Shown one piece after another: positions 1-8,960 of a stretch of 57,033 bases of DNA. The stretch's first letter is position 1; every line of letters begins with the position of its first letter. The notes below the pieces were generated by a model, which saw only the letters and a list, made by a program, of their open reading frames with translations, did not search any database and was not told where the DNA came from. The DNA comes from a virus, in the IMG/VR virus record IMGVR_UViG_3300027741_000075, positions 1-57,033 of that record. One strand, 5' to 3'. The position numbers were made by a program, and so were the translations under genes.

Positions 1-38
1 AATTAAGAAAACTAGGATATTAATAAAAGGAGAACACC

Positions 39-824
39 ATGGCACTATGGGGAAACAATTCAGCACTTGCATTGACAGGTACAGTAGCGACAACTAACGG
101 TTCGTCTACAGTCACTGGCACTAGCACAGTCTTTACAACAGAAGTAAAAGTTGGTGATGTTATTAAAGTTAACACCACTTTCGCAAAAGTAACGCTAATC
201 ACTAGCAACACAGCATTGACGATTAGTCCAGCTTGGTCAATCGCTAATACATCTGGCGTTAGTGCAACAGTTAAGCAGTCGCCAAAATGGCTTCCAGCTG
301 GTACTGATAAAACAGTTCAAAGCATTGGTTTAATTTTTGGTGTTGATAAGAACGAAGCAACAGCCGCAACACCATCAGAAATTCCTGGATGGGTTTATAC
401 AAATACATATACTGATATGCACGGAAATTCACGTAGAAAAGCAGAAGCACTTGTTGCAATGCATACAATTTCTACTGCAACAGATGATGAAGATGTAGTA
501 TATCCAGATTACAGAATTGTTATTGGCACACAGCCAACAAGCAAGTCAGTTACCGCTGGTACAGCTAACACATTTACTGTTGTTGTTACAACAGTTCCAA
601 CTGGTGGTTCAGTCAACTATCGTTGGCAACAAGCGGCTAACGCTAATGCATCATTCTCAGATTTGACAACTGCAGGTACATTCTCAAACACATCGAATGC
701 AACTCTAAGCATTGCAAACGTTTCCGTTGCAGGCACAGGTTCTATCTTCCGTGTACAAATGAACGTTACTGGTGCAACAGCGTCAAACACAGTATCTTCA
801 AACGCAACATTGACAGTCGTTTAA
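39..824 (+). CDS. Virion structural protein with C-terminal Ig-like domain
   Basis: The 261-residue product is rich in Thr, Ser, Val and Ala, typical of phage surface proteins. Residues about 1-80 are beta-rich with no named domain. Residues about 95-155 contain a block (GWVYTNTYTD, then a YPDYRIVIGTQPT segment) that recurs, from memory, in T4-like cyanophage structural proteins. Residues about 165-261 look like an Ig-like domain, with a YRWQQ motif around a core Trp and a final TLTVV strand. It begins at an ATG preceded by AAGGAG and ends just before a strong terminator. The role as decoration or tail-surface protein is inferred. Confidence 0.7.
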   Translation: MALWGNNSALALTGTVATTNGSSTVTGTSTVFTTEVKVGDVIKVNTTFAKVTLITSNTALTISPAWSIANTSGVSATVKQSPKWLPAGTDKTVQSIGLIFGVDKNEATAATPSEIPGWVYTNTYTDMHGNSRRKAEALVAMHTISTATDDEDVVYPDYRIVIGTQPTSKSVTAGTANTFTVVVTTVPTGGSVNYRWQQAANANASFSDLTTAGTFSNTSNATLSIANVSVAGTGSIFRVQMNVTGATASNTVSSNATLTVV

Positions 825-836
825 TATTATCTCACA

Positions 837-858
837 GGGGGCTTAATCGCCCCCTTTT
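837..858 (+). terminator. Rho-independent terminator
   Basis: GGGGGC (837-842) and GCCCCC (849-854) form a perfect 6-bp GC stem with a 6-nt loop, followed by four T. It separates the Ig-like structural gene from the next gene. Confidence 0.85.
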
Positions 859-915
859 GGTCCGAGTCCCGGAAGTAGCATTCCCATTCAATTGGGTTTA
901 AATTAAGGAATACAA

Positions 916-1452
916 ATGGCAGATAAAAAAGTAACGCAGTTAACAGCTTTAACTGTACCAACAAAAGAAGATTTGTTATTAATCATCGATGATCCATTGG
1001 GTTCTCCAATCAGTAAAAAAATTACTGTAGATAACTTATTTGGTGCAACATCAGTATTAAATGTTAATGCAATTAGCATCACGGCTAGTGGCACTACAGC
1101 ACTAGGCGCAAACAACTTCACCTTAACATCAAACACACAATCAGTTTTTACTAAGGGTGTTTCAATTAATAGTTCAGGCGCAGATTCTGATACTGTAATT
1201 GCATCAGACAATCAAGCAAATATGTTTTATGTTAAAGCATCTACAGATAAAATTGGTCTCTTAACAAACGCACCAACAGAAATACTTGATATTAATTCCG
1301 ATGCAGTTCGTTTACGCACAGCAAGAACACCAGCAAGTTCGAATAATACCGCAGTTGGTTGGGGTGTTGGTACAATTGCTTGGGATGCAAGTTATTTGTA
1401 TGTTGCAGTTAGTTCATCGGTAATTAAGCGAGTAGCACTAAGTACATTCTAA
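916..1452 (+). CDS. Tail-fibre-like structural protein
   Basis: A 178-residue protein. The N-terminus (MADKKVTQLTALT, then a DLLLIIDDP stretch) is a signature I remember from short fibre and tail-associated proteins of T4-like marine phages. The rest is Thr/Ser/Asn-rich beta-repeat sequence, ending in a segment about a sample mean position (NNTAVGWGVGTIAWDASYLY) that is common at the C-termini of such fibres. SD AAGGAA precedes the ATG. Its stop overlaps the next ATG (TAATG), so it is probably co-transcribed with the following virion genes. Exact virion position unknown. Confidence 0.7.
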   Translation: MADKKVTQLTALTVPTKEDLLLIIDDPLGSPISKKITVDNLFGATSVLNVNAISITASGTTALGANNFTLTSNTQSVFTKGVSINSSGADSDTVIASDNQANMFYVKASTDKIGLLTNAPTEILDINSDAVRLRTARTPASSNNTAVGWGVGTIAWDASYLYVAVSSSVIKRVALSTF

Positions 1453-1808
1453 TGTCAACTTTAAATAATGACAATTTTGATGAATATGCAGTAAGCAAGT
1501 ATTTTAATCCAAATTGTGTTTCTGTTTTAGAATTTCTTGATGACTTAAAAATAATTAAGTACATTAAAAGACTCATAAACAAATATGCAGACAAAAAAGA
1601 ATTGAAAGAGAGACTGATACTTAATCATATCATATCTCTTTCAAATGTTTTTGGAGTTGAAGCAACTGTTAACATGTTACACTTTAAGATAGATAAAAAA
1701 CATCACGATATCTTAAATGCGTTCTTATTGCATCTTGAGTATTTAAACTTAGAAGACGTTGATTTATTAGATTTGTCTTTGTATAACATTTTAAAGAAGA
1801 GCATTTAA
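1452..1808 (+). CDS. T4-like conserved protein (DUF7207-like)
   Basis: A 118-residue, mostly helical protein. The segments SKYFNPNCVSVLEFLDDLK and LKERLILNHIISLSNVFGVEA match a small family I remember from T4-like cyanophages next to the structural genes, of unknown function. It overlaps the upstream stop and the downstream start by one base each, indicating translational coupling. Confidence 0.65.
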   Translation: MSTLNNDNFDEYAVSKYFNPNCVSVLEFLDDLKIIKYIKRLINKYADKKELKERLILNHIISLSNVFGVEATVNMLHFKIDKKHHDILNAFLLHLEYLNLEDVDLLDLSLYNILKKSI

Positions 1809-2503
1809 TGGCTAACTTAGTAGACTTATATTTGGTATATCGAATTTTGAGATTGTTTACTACTCCATTTACAGAGTGGGAAGCATTCAAGACTGGCGTT
1901 ATTGATGACGAAGGGAACATTGTTGTTTCTTCAGATAAGAGAACACCAGCACAAGATGAATCGTTTACCAAATTTGATTTATTAATTCTAAAACTCAGAA
2001 GAGTTTTGGAAAAATTGCCATTTGGAAAAACAAGACTTGCATCATATGCGGCCGCATTGTTTCTTCTGAAAGAAGAAAAGAATATTAAAGAAGAGACACT
2101 AGAAGAACAGTTTTTAGATTACTACAATGGCAAAAGTTATTTAACTGAAAATGCGCCAGCAAACAATGTTGGTGGTGGTAATATTGCTGGCGCTAATGGT
2201 GATCCCCCAAAGCCAACTAAAGTTCTGATTCGCAGATTTGCAAATCAAGATGTATTTGTTGTTGATGCAAAGAAATTCAATGATGCACGATTTGGTAAAA
2301 AGAAATACCTTAAGTATGAGAAGTATGTTGGCAACGATGAAGTTGGAAATGCAATTCGTGACTACGGCCGCAAGTATCCTAAGAAGCCAATTATTATACA
2401 AGACGAATTAACTGGCGCTATGACATTCTTACGTCACGGCCGTTCGGGAATGTTTACAGAACAATTTGAAAGAGAACAATTATGCGTAAGAAAAACTTTA
2501 TGA
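1808..2503 (+). CDS. T4-like conserved protein, possibly virion-associated
   Basis: A 231-residue protein. The N-terminal segment (VDLYLVYRILRLFTTPF, then a short GVIDDEGNIV stretch) recurs in T4-like cyanophages as a conserved unknown. A central Gly/Asn-rich linker (about residues 115-140) separates two halves, and the C-terminus is basic. It is coupled to the preceding gene by overlapping stop/start. A structural role is inferred only from its neighbours. Confidence 0.6.
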   Translation: MANLVDLYLVYRILRLFTTPFTEWEAFKTGVIDDEGNIVVSSDKRTPAQDESFTKFDLLILKLRRVLEKLPFGKTRLASYAAALFLLKEEKNIKEETLEEQFLDYYNGKSYLTENAPANNVGGGNIAGANGDPPKPTKVLIRRFANQDVFVVDAKKFNDARFGKKKYLKYEKYVGNDEVGNAIRDYGRKYPKKPIIIQDELTGAMTFLRHGRSGMFTEQFEREQLCVRKTL

Positions 2504-2538
2504 CGCATAATCAAAAATTCACAGTATAAGGAAATTAT

Positions 2539-2658
2539 ATGTTAGAAACAATTTTTTGGATCTTAATTGGTGCATTTGTTGGTTGGCACTTTCCTCAACC
2601 ATCGTGGGCTAAGACGTTAGAAACTAAAGTGCGTTCTGCATTCGCAAGTAAAGAATAA
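2539..2658 (+). CDS. Small single-pass membrane protein
   Basis: A 39-residue frame (starts MLETIFWILIGAFVGWHFP) preceded by a good SD (AAGGAAAT). It has one hydrophobic segment at residues 4-20 and a charged C-terminal tail. It lies immediately before the spanin pair, so a role in lysis is possible but unproven. It fits tightly between its neighbours, which supports it as real. Confidence 0.6.
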   Translation: MLETIFWILIGAFVGWHFPQPSWAKTLETKVRSAFASKE

Positions 2659-2660
2659 TC

Positions 2661-3110
2661 ATGTGGATTTTAGAATGGTTACCCAATTGGATTTTCTATG
2701 CAGTCTTCTTTGTTGGAGTTGCTGGATTATTAATTGCATATTCGCTTAAAATTTTACCTAGTGTTTTAGTTCCATACAGAACACTAGTTCAACTGATATC
2801 AATTGTCGCAATATGTTTTGGTACATATATGATTGGTGCTATATCAGACAATGAAGCATGGTTAAAAAAAGTAAAAGATGTTGAAACAAAAGTAGCTGAA
2901 GTTGAATTGAAGTCTGCAAAAGAAAATGTAAAAATAGTTGAAAAAGTTGTCAAGAAGATAGAAGTAGTTAAAGTTCAAGGTGCGGAAGTTATTAAATACA
3001 TTGATCGTGAAGTTGTTAAATATGATACTATATTTGCACCAGGAGGTGCATGTGAAATTCCTAAAGAATTTTTTATAGCGCATGATGATGCTGTCAAGGA
3101 TCCAAGATGA
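2661..3110 (+). CDS. Putative i-spanin (Rz-like inner-membrane subunit)
   Basis: A 149-residue protein with two hydrophobic segments (about residues 9-30 and 38-60), then a long heptad-rich Val/Lys/Glu coiled coil (about 65-125) and a short C-terminal periplasmic tail. The layout, and the 4-bp overlap with a downstream lipoprotein gene, match two-gene spanin systems, which fuse inner and outer membranes at the last step of lysis. Two N-terminal hydrophobic segments rather than one is less usual. Confidence 0.7.
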   Translation: MWILEWLPNWIFYAVFFVGVAGLLIAYSLKILPSVLVPYRTLVQLISIVAICFGTYMIGAISDNEAWLKKVKDVETKVAEVELKSAKENVKIVEKVVKKIEVVKVQGAEVIKYIDREVVKYDTIFAPGGACEIPKEFFIAHDDAVKDPR

Positions 3111-3373
3111 ATAAATACCTTGCACTTTTATTGCTTATACTATTAACAGGATGTTCTACTGTCGTTCCTGTGACAGTAAAATTTCCTGATGCTCCAGATG
3201 AAATGAAAATTAAATGCCCGTCTTTAAAAACTATGGACGGATCTAAATTATCTGAGATATCTAAAACAATAACCCAAAACTACACAATGTATTACGAATG
3301 TGCAGTTAGAAATGACGCTTGGATAGAATGGTACGAAACTCAAAAGAAAATTTACGAGACACTAAAGAAATGA
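3107..3373 (+). CDS. Putative o-spanin lipoprotein (Rz1-like)
   Basis: An 88-residue protein with a signal peptide ending in the lipobox LTGC (Cys16), so it should be lipidated and sorted to the outer membrane. The mature part is short, with two further Cys residues and helical character. The start overlaps the end of the i-spanin gene (ATGA), as in separated or overlapping spanin pairs. Confidence 0.75.
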   Translation: MNKYLALLLLILLTGCSTVVPVTVKFPDAPDEMKIKCPSLKTMDGSKLSEISKTITQNYTMYYECAVRNDAWIEWYETQKKIYETLKK

Positions 3374-3801
3374 GTGATATAGTAGAATTAAAAGTCGATG
3401 TTGAGGTTTTAAAAAATCAAGTCTTGACAATTACGCAACTCTGTAGTAAAATGGACTCAGTTATCGAAAAGCTGGTGAATAATCACGACCGTATGGTCAA
3501 TCAAATATATGACGATATGGAAAAAAGAAAATCAGACACCAACACGGATATCAAGGAATTACATTCTAGAATCACCACAATAAGCCGTGAAGTTTCGGAC
3601 AAGGTAGAATTGACAGAACGTAGAATCATGGATGAAATTAAAGCACTCCGTGAAGAGATTCAAGAACATAACAAAAAAGAAGATAACGAATTACGTAAGA
3701 TCATGGAGTGGAAGTGGATGGCAGGTGGTGCAATTATTGTTCTTGCATGGATATTCTCCCACATTAAAATAGACGCAATAAGCAAACTCCTTGGTGGATA
3801 A
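3370..3801 (+). CDS. Coiled-coil tail-anchored membrane protein, holin-like
   Basis: A 143-residue protein when started at the ATG overlapping the o-spanin stop (ATGA); a longer in-frame start at 3319 lacks an SD and would overlap the lipoprotein. Residues 1-105 are predicted coiled coil with repeated heptads. A single hydrophobic segment (GGAIIVLAWIFSHI) sits near the C-terminus. The layout resembles XhlA-type hemolysin/holin helper proteins, and position after spanins suggests lysis. Function is inferred. Confidence 0.6.
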   Translation: MSDIVELKVDVEVLKNQVLTITQLCSKMDSVIEKLVNNHDRMVNQIYDDMEKRKSDTNTDIKELHSRITTISREVSDKVELTERRIMDEIKALREEIQEHNKKEDNELRKIMEWKWMAGGAIIVLAWIFSHIKIDAISKLLGG

Positions 3802-3802
3802 C

Positions 3803-3831
3803 TTGACGTAGACTCGAATGTACGCTATAAT
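3803..3831 (+). promoter_or_regulatory. Sigma70-type promoter for the primase-nrd operon
   Basis: TTGACG (3803-3808) and a perfect TATAAT (3826-3831) are spaced by 17 nt. The promoter sits in the only gap before the primase, thyX and nrd genes and probably drives that whole replication/nucleotide block early. Confidence 0.85.
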
Positions 3832-3868
3832 AGACATTCGATAGGCTTTTTGTATATAATGAAAAAAT

Positions 3869-4891
3869 ATGAGTATTTGGATCGATCAAAAGTACATTGG
3901 TACACTCTCAGTTCGCTTGGACAAATTTGTTCGCAAAGGCGACTACAACTATAACTTCAGATGCCCTATCTGCGGTGACTCCCAAACAAATCGAAACAAA
4001 GCACGAGGATACATCTACGCACAAAAAGGTGGACTCTTCTACAAGTGCCATAATTGTGCCGTCAGCATTTCGCTAGGTAATCTAATCAAAGCAGTTGATC
4101 CGAATCTCTACAAAGAGTATTCATTGGAGAGATACAAAGAAGGTGAGACTGGTCGCAAAGCACACAAAGAACACGGATTCATTTTTAAACCTGTCACATT
4201 CGGCAGTAACAAAACAGACAATCTAAAAGGTGTTCTAACTCCACTATCTAAACTCAACGATACGCATGAAGCGATTGTATATGCACGTTCACGAAAGATT
4301 CCTGAAGACAAATTAAAGACGCTATACTACGTTGACAATGTTCAGAAGTTGAAAGTTTTTTCACCTGAGTATGAAGAAAAGATTGTAACTGAAGAACCTA
4401 GAATTGTATTGCCGTTCTACGATAAAGATGATGAATTAGTTGGTCTAACGGCACGTGGTATTCGTGGTGAGAAACAGCGTTATCTTGTGATGAAAATAAA
4501 AGATGATTTGCCCATGATTTACAACATGAACGGGATAGATATAACACAGACTATTTTTGTTACTGAAGGTCCGATTGATAGTCTATTCTTACCTAATGCA
4601 GTTGCAGTTGGAAATTCTAATTTGAAGTATGTACTAAATTATTTACCTAAAGATAAGTTAGTATTAATTTATGACAACGAACCACGCAATAAAGAAATCG
4701 TAAGAGAGATTGGTGAAGCAATTAAAGCGGATGCGAATGTTGTGATCTGGCCTAAATCATATGAAGAAAAAGATATAAATGATATGGTACTAGCCGGAAA
4801 AGGCTTGAATGAAATTGTCGATACGATAAATAAATTTACTTTTCGTGGTCCTAAAGCACTACTTGAATATAACATATGGAAGATGAGATGA
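3869..4891 (+). CDS. 61: DNA primase (T4 gp61-like)
   Basis: A 340-residue primase that would lay RNA primers for lagging-strand synthesis together with the phage helicase. A zinc-finger of the CPIC...CHNC type lies at residues 32-63. A TOPRIM core follows at about residues 230-300: FVTEGPIDSLFLPNAVAVG carries the catalytic Glu, and LVLIYDNEPRNKE the acidic metal-binding motif. Length matches T4 gp61 (342 residues). It is the first gene behind a consensus promoter and its stop overlaps the thyX start. Confidence 0.92.
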   Translation: MSIWIDQKYIGTLSVRLDKFVRKGDYNYNFRCPICGDSQTNRNKARGYIYAQKGGLFYKCHNCAVSISLGNLIKAVDPNLYKEYSLERYKEGETGRKAHKEHGFIFKPVTFGSNKTDNLKGVLTPLSKLNDTHEAIVYARSRKIPEDKLKTLYYVDNVQKLKVFSPEYEEKIVTEEPRIVLPFYDKDDELVGLTARGIRGEKQRYLVMKIKDDLPMIYNMNGIDITQTIFVTEGPIDSLFLPNAVAVGNSNLKYVLNYLPKDKLVLIYDNEPRNKEIVREIGEAIKADANVVIWPKSYEEKDINDMVLAGKGLNEIVDTINKFTFRGPKALLEYNIWKMR

Positions 4892-5574
4892 ACATAAAAT
4901 TAATAAGTTATTCACAACAAGCGATTGATGCAGACAAACAAGATGAATTTGAATTTGATCTACCCAATCTTCAAGACCTTGTAGCATACTGTGCAAGAGT
5001 ATCTAATCCGTCGAATCAAGCAAATAGTGAAACTTCTGAGAAACTTATTAAGTATCTCATTAAACATAAGCATTGGTCACCGCTTGAAATGGTATCAGCA
5101 TGTATTGAAGTAGAAACAACAAGAGACATTGCAAGACAGTTATTGAGACATAGAAGTTTTTCGTTTCAGGAATTTAGTCAACGATATGCTGATCCTACAG
5201 CAGAATTGGATTTCGTACTTAGAGAAGCACGGCTACAAGACAATAAAAATAGACAAAACAGTATAAAGACAGAAGATATTGAATTGCAAACACGTTGGGC
5301 ACTAATGCAACAAAGAGTAATTGATGAGGCAAAATATGCGTACAATTGGGCGATTGAACATGGTATCGCAAAGGAGCAGGCGAGGGTGGTTCTTCCTGAA
5401 GGAAATACAACCTCAAGACTCTACGTTAACGGAACCCTTAGATCATGGATCCACTACATCGACCTTAGAGATGGTAATGGAACACAAAAAGAACATGCAG
5501 AAATTGCAAGAGCATGTGCAGAAGTAATTGCAAAAGTATTTCCAATAATTAAAAGTATACGAGAAGGAACTTGA
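4888..5574 (+). CDS. thyX: Flavin-dependent thymidylate synthase
   Basis: A 228-residue ThyX converting dUMP to dTMP with FAD and methylene-tetrahydrofolate. The signature RHR...S...SQR motif (RHRSFSFQEFSQRY) is at residues 87-100. The C-terminal half holds RLYVNGTLRSW and the Arg-rich substrate-binding segment. I chose the ATG overlapping the primase stop (ATGA), which has GGAAG upstream; an in-frame ATG 12 nt earlier is possible. It lies directly upstream of nrdA, so dTMP and dNDP synthesis are co-transcribed. Confidence 0.95.
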   Translation: MNIKLISYSQQAIDADKQDEFEFDLPNLQDLVAYCARVSNPSNQANSETSEKLIKYLIKHKHWSPLEMVSACIEVETTRDIARQLLRHRSFSFQEFSQRYADPTAELDFVLREARLQDNKNRQNSIKTEDIELQTRWALMQQRVIDEAKYAYNWAIEHGIAKEQARVVLPEGNTTSRLYVNGTLRSWIHYIDLRDGNGTQKEHAEIARACAEVIAKVFPIIKSIREGT

Positions 5575-7374
5575 ATGACAACTGATATTGTAATCGACTA
5601 TAGTAGAGATTCGCTATTCGATGAGTTGGGTATTAAAAGATTGAAAGAAAGTTATATGAAGGAGGATGAAACTTCTCCACAAGAAAGGTTTGCATATGTC
5701 TCAAAAGCGTTTGGTTCCAATCCAGAACACGCACAGCGATTATACGAATACAGCAGTAAACATTGGTTGTCTTATTCTACTCCCATTCTTTCTTTTGGTC
5801 GCAGTAGTCGTGGGCTTCCTATATCATGCTTTCTACCATACTTACATGATAGTGCAGAGGGGCTTGTCAATTGTCTCGCTGAAGTCAATTGGTTATCGAT
5901 GTTGGGTGGTGGTGTCGGCATCGGTGTCGGCATTCGCAGTTCGGATGATAAGTCGGTTGGAGTCATGCCCCACCTTCGCACATATGACGCATCATCTCTC
6001 GCTTATAGACAAGGTAGGACTCGCCGTGGTTCCTACGCTACTTATCTTGATATTTCTCATCCAGACATTCTTCTATTTCTTGAAATGAGAAAGCCAACAG
6101 GCGATCCCAATCTACGTACATTGAATCTACATCATGGCATTAACATTCCAGATTCATTCATGCAAATCGTTGAGAATTGTATGCAAGACAAAGATGCAGA
6201 TGATTCTTGGGAATTAAGAGATCCACACAATGGTGAAGTGCGTGAAGTTGTTTCTGCAAAAGACTTATGGCAACGCATACTTGACATTCGTATGCAAACT
6301 GGTGAACCATATCTACACTTCATTGATGCAAGCAATCGTGCTATGCCACAGTTTCAAAAAGACTTGGGGCTAAGTATCAAACAAAGCAATCTTTGTTCTG
6401 AAATTATTTTACCTACAGATAAAGATAGAACAGCAGTATGTTGTTTGTCTTCAGTCAACTTGGAGTACTTTGATGAGTGGAAAACGGATAGTTTATTTCT
6501 TTCTGATATTGCTGAAATGCTTGACAATGTTCTTCAGTATTTTATTGATAATGCGCCTGCCGCCGTTGAACGTGCAAGGTTCTCTGCCATACGTGAGCGC
6601 AGTATTGGGATCGGTGCTTTGGGTTTCCATGCTTATCTACAACGAAATAACGTGCCGTTCGAATCCGCACTTGCAGTCGGAAGAAATAAACAAATCTTCA
6701 AACACATAAGGGAACAACTCAATGATGCGAATCTTAAGTTGGGTAAAGAACGAGGTGAGGCTCTTGATGCTGTTGGTACTGGTCAACGTTTTAGTCATCT
6801 TATGGCTGTTGCTCCAAATGCTTCTTCGTCTATCATCATGGGAAATACTAGCCCTAGTATCGAACCTTATCGTGCTAATGCTTATCGTCAGGACACTTTA
6901 TCGGGCTCATCATTAGCCAAAAACAAATGGTTAGATAGAGTTATTCAAAAATATCTTTCGGGTGATGGAGATACAGTATCACAAAATGACTACAATGATA
7001 TCTGGTCTTCAATCATTGCGAACGATGGTTCTGTACAACACCTAACATGGATGGATGATTGGCAAAAAGATGTATTCAAAACATCTATGGAGATTGACCA
7101 GCGTTGGTTAGTTAATCATGCCGCAGATAGACAAGTCTATATCGACCAAGCACAATCTTTGAATCTATTCTTCCGTCCTGATGTAAACATTAAATATTTA
7201 CATGCAGTACACTTTCAAGCGTGGAAGCAAGGACTCAAAACATTGTACTACTGCCGTTCAGAAAAGATTGGTAAAGCAGATAAAGTATCTAAACGCATTG
7301 AGCGTGAAGTAATTAAAGAACTCGACATGAAAGCACTTATTGATGGTGATGCATGTCTCGCATGTGAAGGATAA
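5575..7374 (+). CDS. nrdA: Ribonucleotide reductase class I, large subunit
   Basis: A 599-residue NrdA reducing NDPs to dNDPs. The reducible pair is Cys85 (ISCFLP) and Cys289 or Cys290 (AVCCLSS). The catalytic N-x-C-x-E motif is Asn272-Cys274-Glu276 (NLCSEI). The radical-transfer Tyr pair is at 558-559 (LKTLYYCRS), and a C-terminal redox pair is CLAC (594-597), which thioredoxin would re-reduce. The N-terminal ATP-cone is missing, as in other short phage NrdA proteins, so dATP feedback inhibition is probably absent. The operon continues with thioredoxin and NrdB. Confidence 0.96.
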   Translation: MTTDIVIDYSRDSLFDELGIKRLKESYMKEDETSPQERFAYVSKAFGSNPEHAQRLYEYSSKHWLSYSTPILSFGRSSRGLPISCFLPYLHDSAEGLVNCLAEVNWLSMLGGGVGIGVGIRSSDDKSVGVMPHLRTYDASSLAYRQGRTRRGSYATYLDISHPDILLFLEMRKPTGDPNLRTLNLHHGINIPDSFMQIVENCMQDKDADDSWELRDPHNGEVREVVSAKDLWQRILDIRMQTGEPYLHFIDASNRAMPQFQKDLGLSIKQSNLCSEIILPTDKDRTAVCCLSSVNLEYFDEWKTDSLFLSDIAEMLDNVLQYFIDNAPAAVERARFSAIRERSIGIGALGFHAYLQRNNVPFESALAVGRNKQIFKHIREQLNDANLKLGKERGEALDAVGTGQRFSHLMAVAPNASSSIIMGNTSPSIEPYRANAYRQDTLSGSSLAKNKWLDRVIQKYLSGDGDTVSQNDYNDIWSSIIANDGSVQHLTWMDDWQKDVFKTSMEIDQRWLVNHAADRQVYIDQAQSLNLFFRPDVNIKYLHAVHFQAWKQGLKTLYYCRSEKIGKADKVSKRIEREVIKELDMKALIDGDACLACEG

Positions 7375-7378
7375 AAAA

Positions 7379-7621
7379 ATGAAAGTACTTAGATTTACAG
7401 CATCATGGTGTCAGCCATGTAAGATGTTAGCAAAAACATTAGAAGATGTTCAGACTCAAATTCCAATTGAAGTTATCGACATTGATGAGAATCAACAACT
7501 CGCAACTGACTATGGCATTCGTGGCGTTCCAACTTTAGTGATGCTAGATGGTGACATTGAAGTTAAAAGAGTTTCTGGTATGCTTATGAAAAATCAATTG
7601 ACAGAATGGTTAGGTGTTTAA
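7379..7621 (+). CDS. Thioredoxin
   Basis: An 80-residue minimal thioredoxin with active site WCQPC (residues 10-14) and the cis-Pro segment RGVPTLV. The ATG four bases after the nrdA stop gives the correct N-terminal first strand (MKVLRFTASWC). Its position between nrdA and nrdB suggests it is the electron donor that recycles the NrdA C-terminal cysteines. Confidence 0.93.
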   Translation: MKVLRFTASWCQPCKMLAKTLEDVQTQIPIEVIDIDENQQLATDYGIRGVPTLVMLDGDIEVKRVSGMLMKNQLTEWLGV

Positions 7622-7921
7622 ATGGAATGGAATTTTGGTGTATTTGAAGTAATTTTTCTTGTTAGTTGTATCATCATTTTTATTCAAAATAGAATGAAAC
7701 GAACAGAAAATGAAATCGACAGAGTGCTAAGAGAAGCCGAACAAGTTAAATTTAAGCATATGGATATATTAATTTGTAAAACTGAGGTACATGATAATCA
7801 AATCTTTATTTACAACAGAAAAACAAATGTGTTTATCACACAACAACCAACTATCGAGAGTACATTTAAGTACTTCATAGATAACTATCCAGGCAGAAGA
7901 ATACATTTCGGAGAAGAATAG
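7622..7921 (+). CDS. Small membrane-anchored protein in the nrd operon
   Basis: A 99-residue protein with one N-terminal hydrophobic segment (residues 6-22) followed by a charged helix and a C-terminal beta-type domain. It abuts both the thioredoxin and nrdB genes with no gap. I recall unnamed small genes at this position in other T4-like phages, but not a function. Confidence 0.6.
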   Translation: MEWNFGVFEVIFLVSCIIIFIQNRMKRTENEIDRVLREAEQVKFKHMDILICKTEVHDNQIFIYNRKTNVFITQQPTIESTFKYFIDNYPGRRIHFGEE

Positions 7922-8917
7922 ATGAGTACGATAAAAGTAAAAAATAATTTAATGGACAACAGGGATGCATTCAAGCCATTTAATTACCCGTGGGCATATG
8001 ATGCTTGGCTGAAACATGAACAGAGTCATTGGTTACATACAGAAGTCCCAATGGCTGAAGACGTTAAAGATTGGAAGAAAAAATTAACAACAGAAGAGAA
8101 ACATTTTCTCACAAACATTTTTCGCTTTTTCACACAAGGCGACATTGACGTTGCTGGTGGTTATGTAAAAAATTATCTACCATACTTCAAACAACCAGAA
8201 GTGCGTATGATGTTGCTTGGCTTTGCCGCAAGAGAAGCATTGCACATTGCCGCATACTCACACTTGATTGAAACGTTGGGCCTACCAGATACAACATATA
8301 ACGAATTCTTAGCATATCAAGAAATGAAAGACAAGCATGATTATGTGTTAGACATTTCAAATGCAAATGGTGACTTACAATCTACTGCTACACACATTGC
8401 AGTATTTTCAGCATTCACAGAAGGTATGCAGTTGTTTTCTTCATTCATTATGCTATTGAACTTTCCACGCACAGGTAAGATGAAAGGCATGGGACAAATT
8501 GTTACTTGGTCTATCGTAGACGAAACACAACATTGTGAGTCTATGATTAAACTATTCAGATCGTTCATTCAAGAAAATAACGAAATCTGGAATGATGAAC
8601 TGAAATCTAAAATATATACTATCGCAGAACGAATGGTAGAACTTGAAGATAAGTTTATCGACTTAGCTTTTGGCATTAATCAAATGGAAGGTCTTACTTC
8701 GGAAGAAGTTAAGAAGTACATTCGATATATTGCAGACAGACGCTTAATTAGTCTTGGTTTAAAAGGTATCTTTAAAGTTAAACGAAATCCACTACCATGG
8801 GTTGAGGAAATGATTAATGCACCAACGCATACCAATTTCTTTGAGAACCGTGCTACTGATTACGCAAAAGGTGCTACAAAAGGCGATTGGGCTGACGTTT
8901 GGGGCAAAGCCGCATGA
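7922..8917 (+). CDS. nrdB: Ribonucleotide reductase class I, small subunit
   Basis: A 331-residue R2 subunit that generates the Tyr radical at a di-iron site. Visible metal ligands are in FTQGDIDVAG, the EALHIAAYSH block (Glu, His, and the radical Tyr), TEGMQLFSSF, and DETQHCESM (Glu...His). The Tyr in HIAAYSH is retained, so this is a conventional Tyr-radical enzyme rather than the Phe-type class Ic. Last gene of the thyX-nrdA-trx-nrdB block. Confidence 0.95.
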   Translation: MSTIKVKNNLMDNRDAFKPFNYPWAYDAWLKHEQSHWLHTEVPMAEDVKDWKKKLTTEEKHFLTNIFRFFTQGDIDVAGGYVKNYLPYFKQPEVRMMLLGFAAREALHIAAYSHLIETLGLPDTTYNEFLAYQEMKDKHDYVLDISNANGDLQSTATHIAVFSAFTEGMQLFSSFIMLLNFPRTGKMKGMGQIVTWSIVDETQHCESMIKLFRSFIQENNEIWNDELKSKIYTIAERMVELEDKFIDLAFGINQMEGLTSEEVKKYIRYIADRRLISLGLKGIFKVKRNPLPWVEEMINAPTHTNFFENRATDYAKGATKGDWADVWGKAA

Positions 8918-8923
8918 TAAATA
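8916..8923 (+). promoter_or_regulatory. Candidate T4-type late promoter
   Basis: GATAAATA overlaps the nrdB stop and differs at one base from the T4 late consensus TATAAATA. It precedes a gene (8961) outside the early nucleotide block. Short motif, so moderate support. Confidence 0.45.
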
Positions 8924-8960
8924 GAATGTGCAATATCAAACCCCTTACTAGGAGATAGAA

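Noticed and set aside
5666-6709. Long hydrophobic frames inside nrdA in another phase
   Set aside because: They overlap a complete, motif-rich NrdA frame, have no SD and result from codon composition; no frameshift in nrdA is needed.
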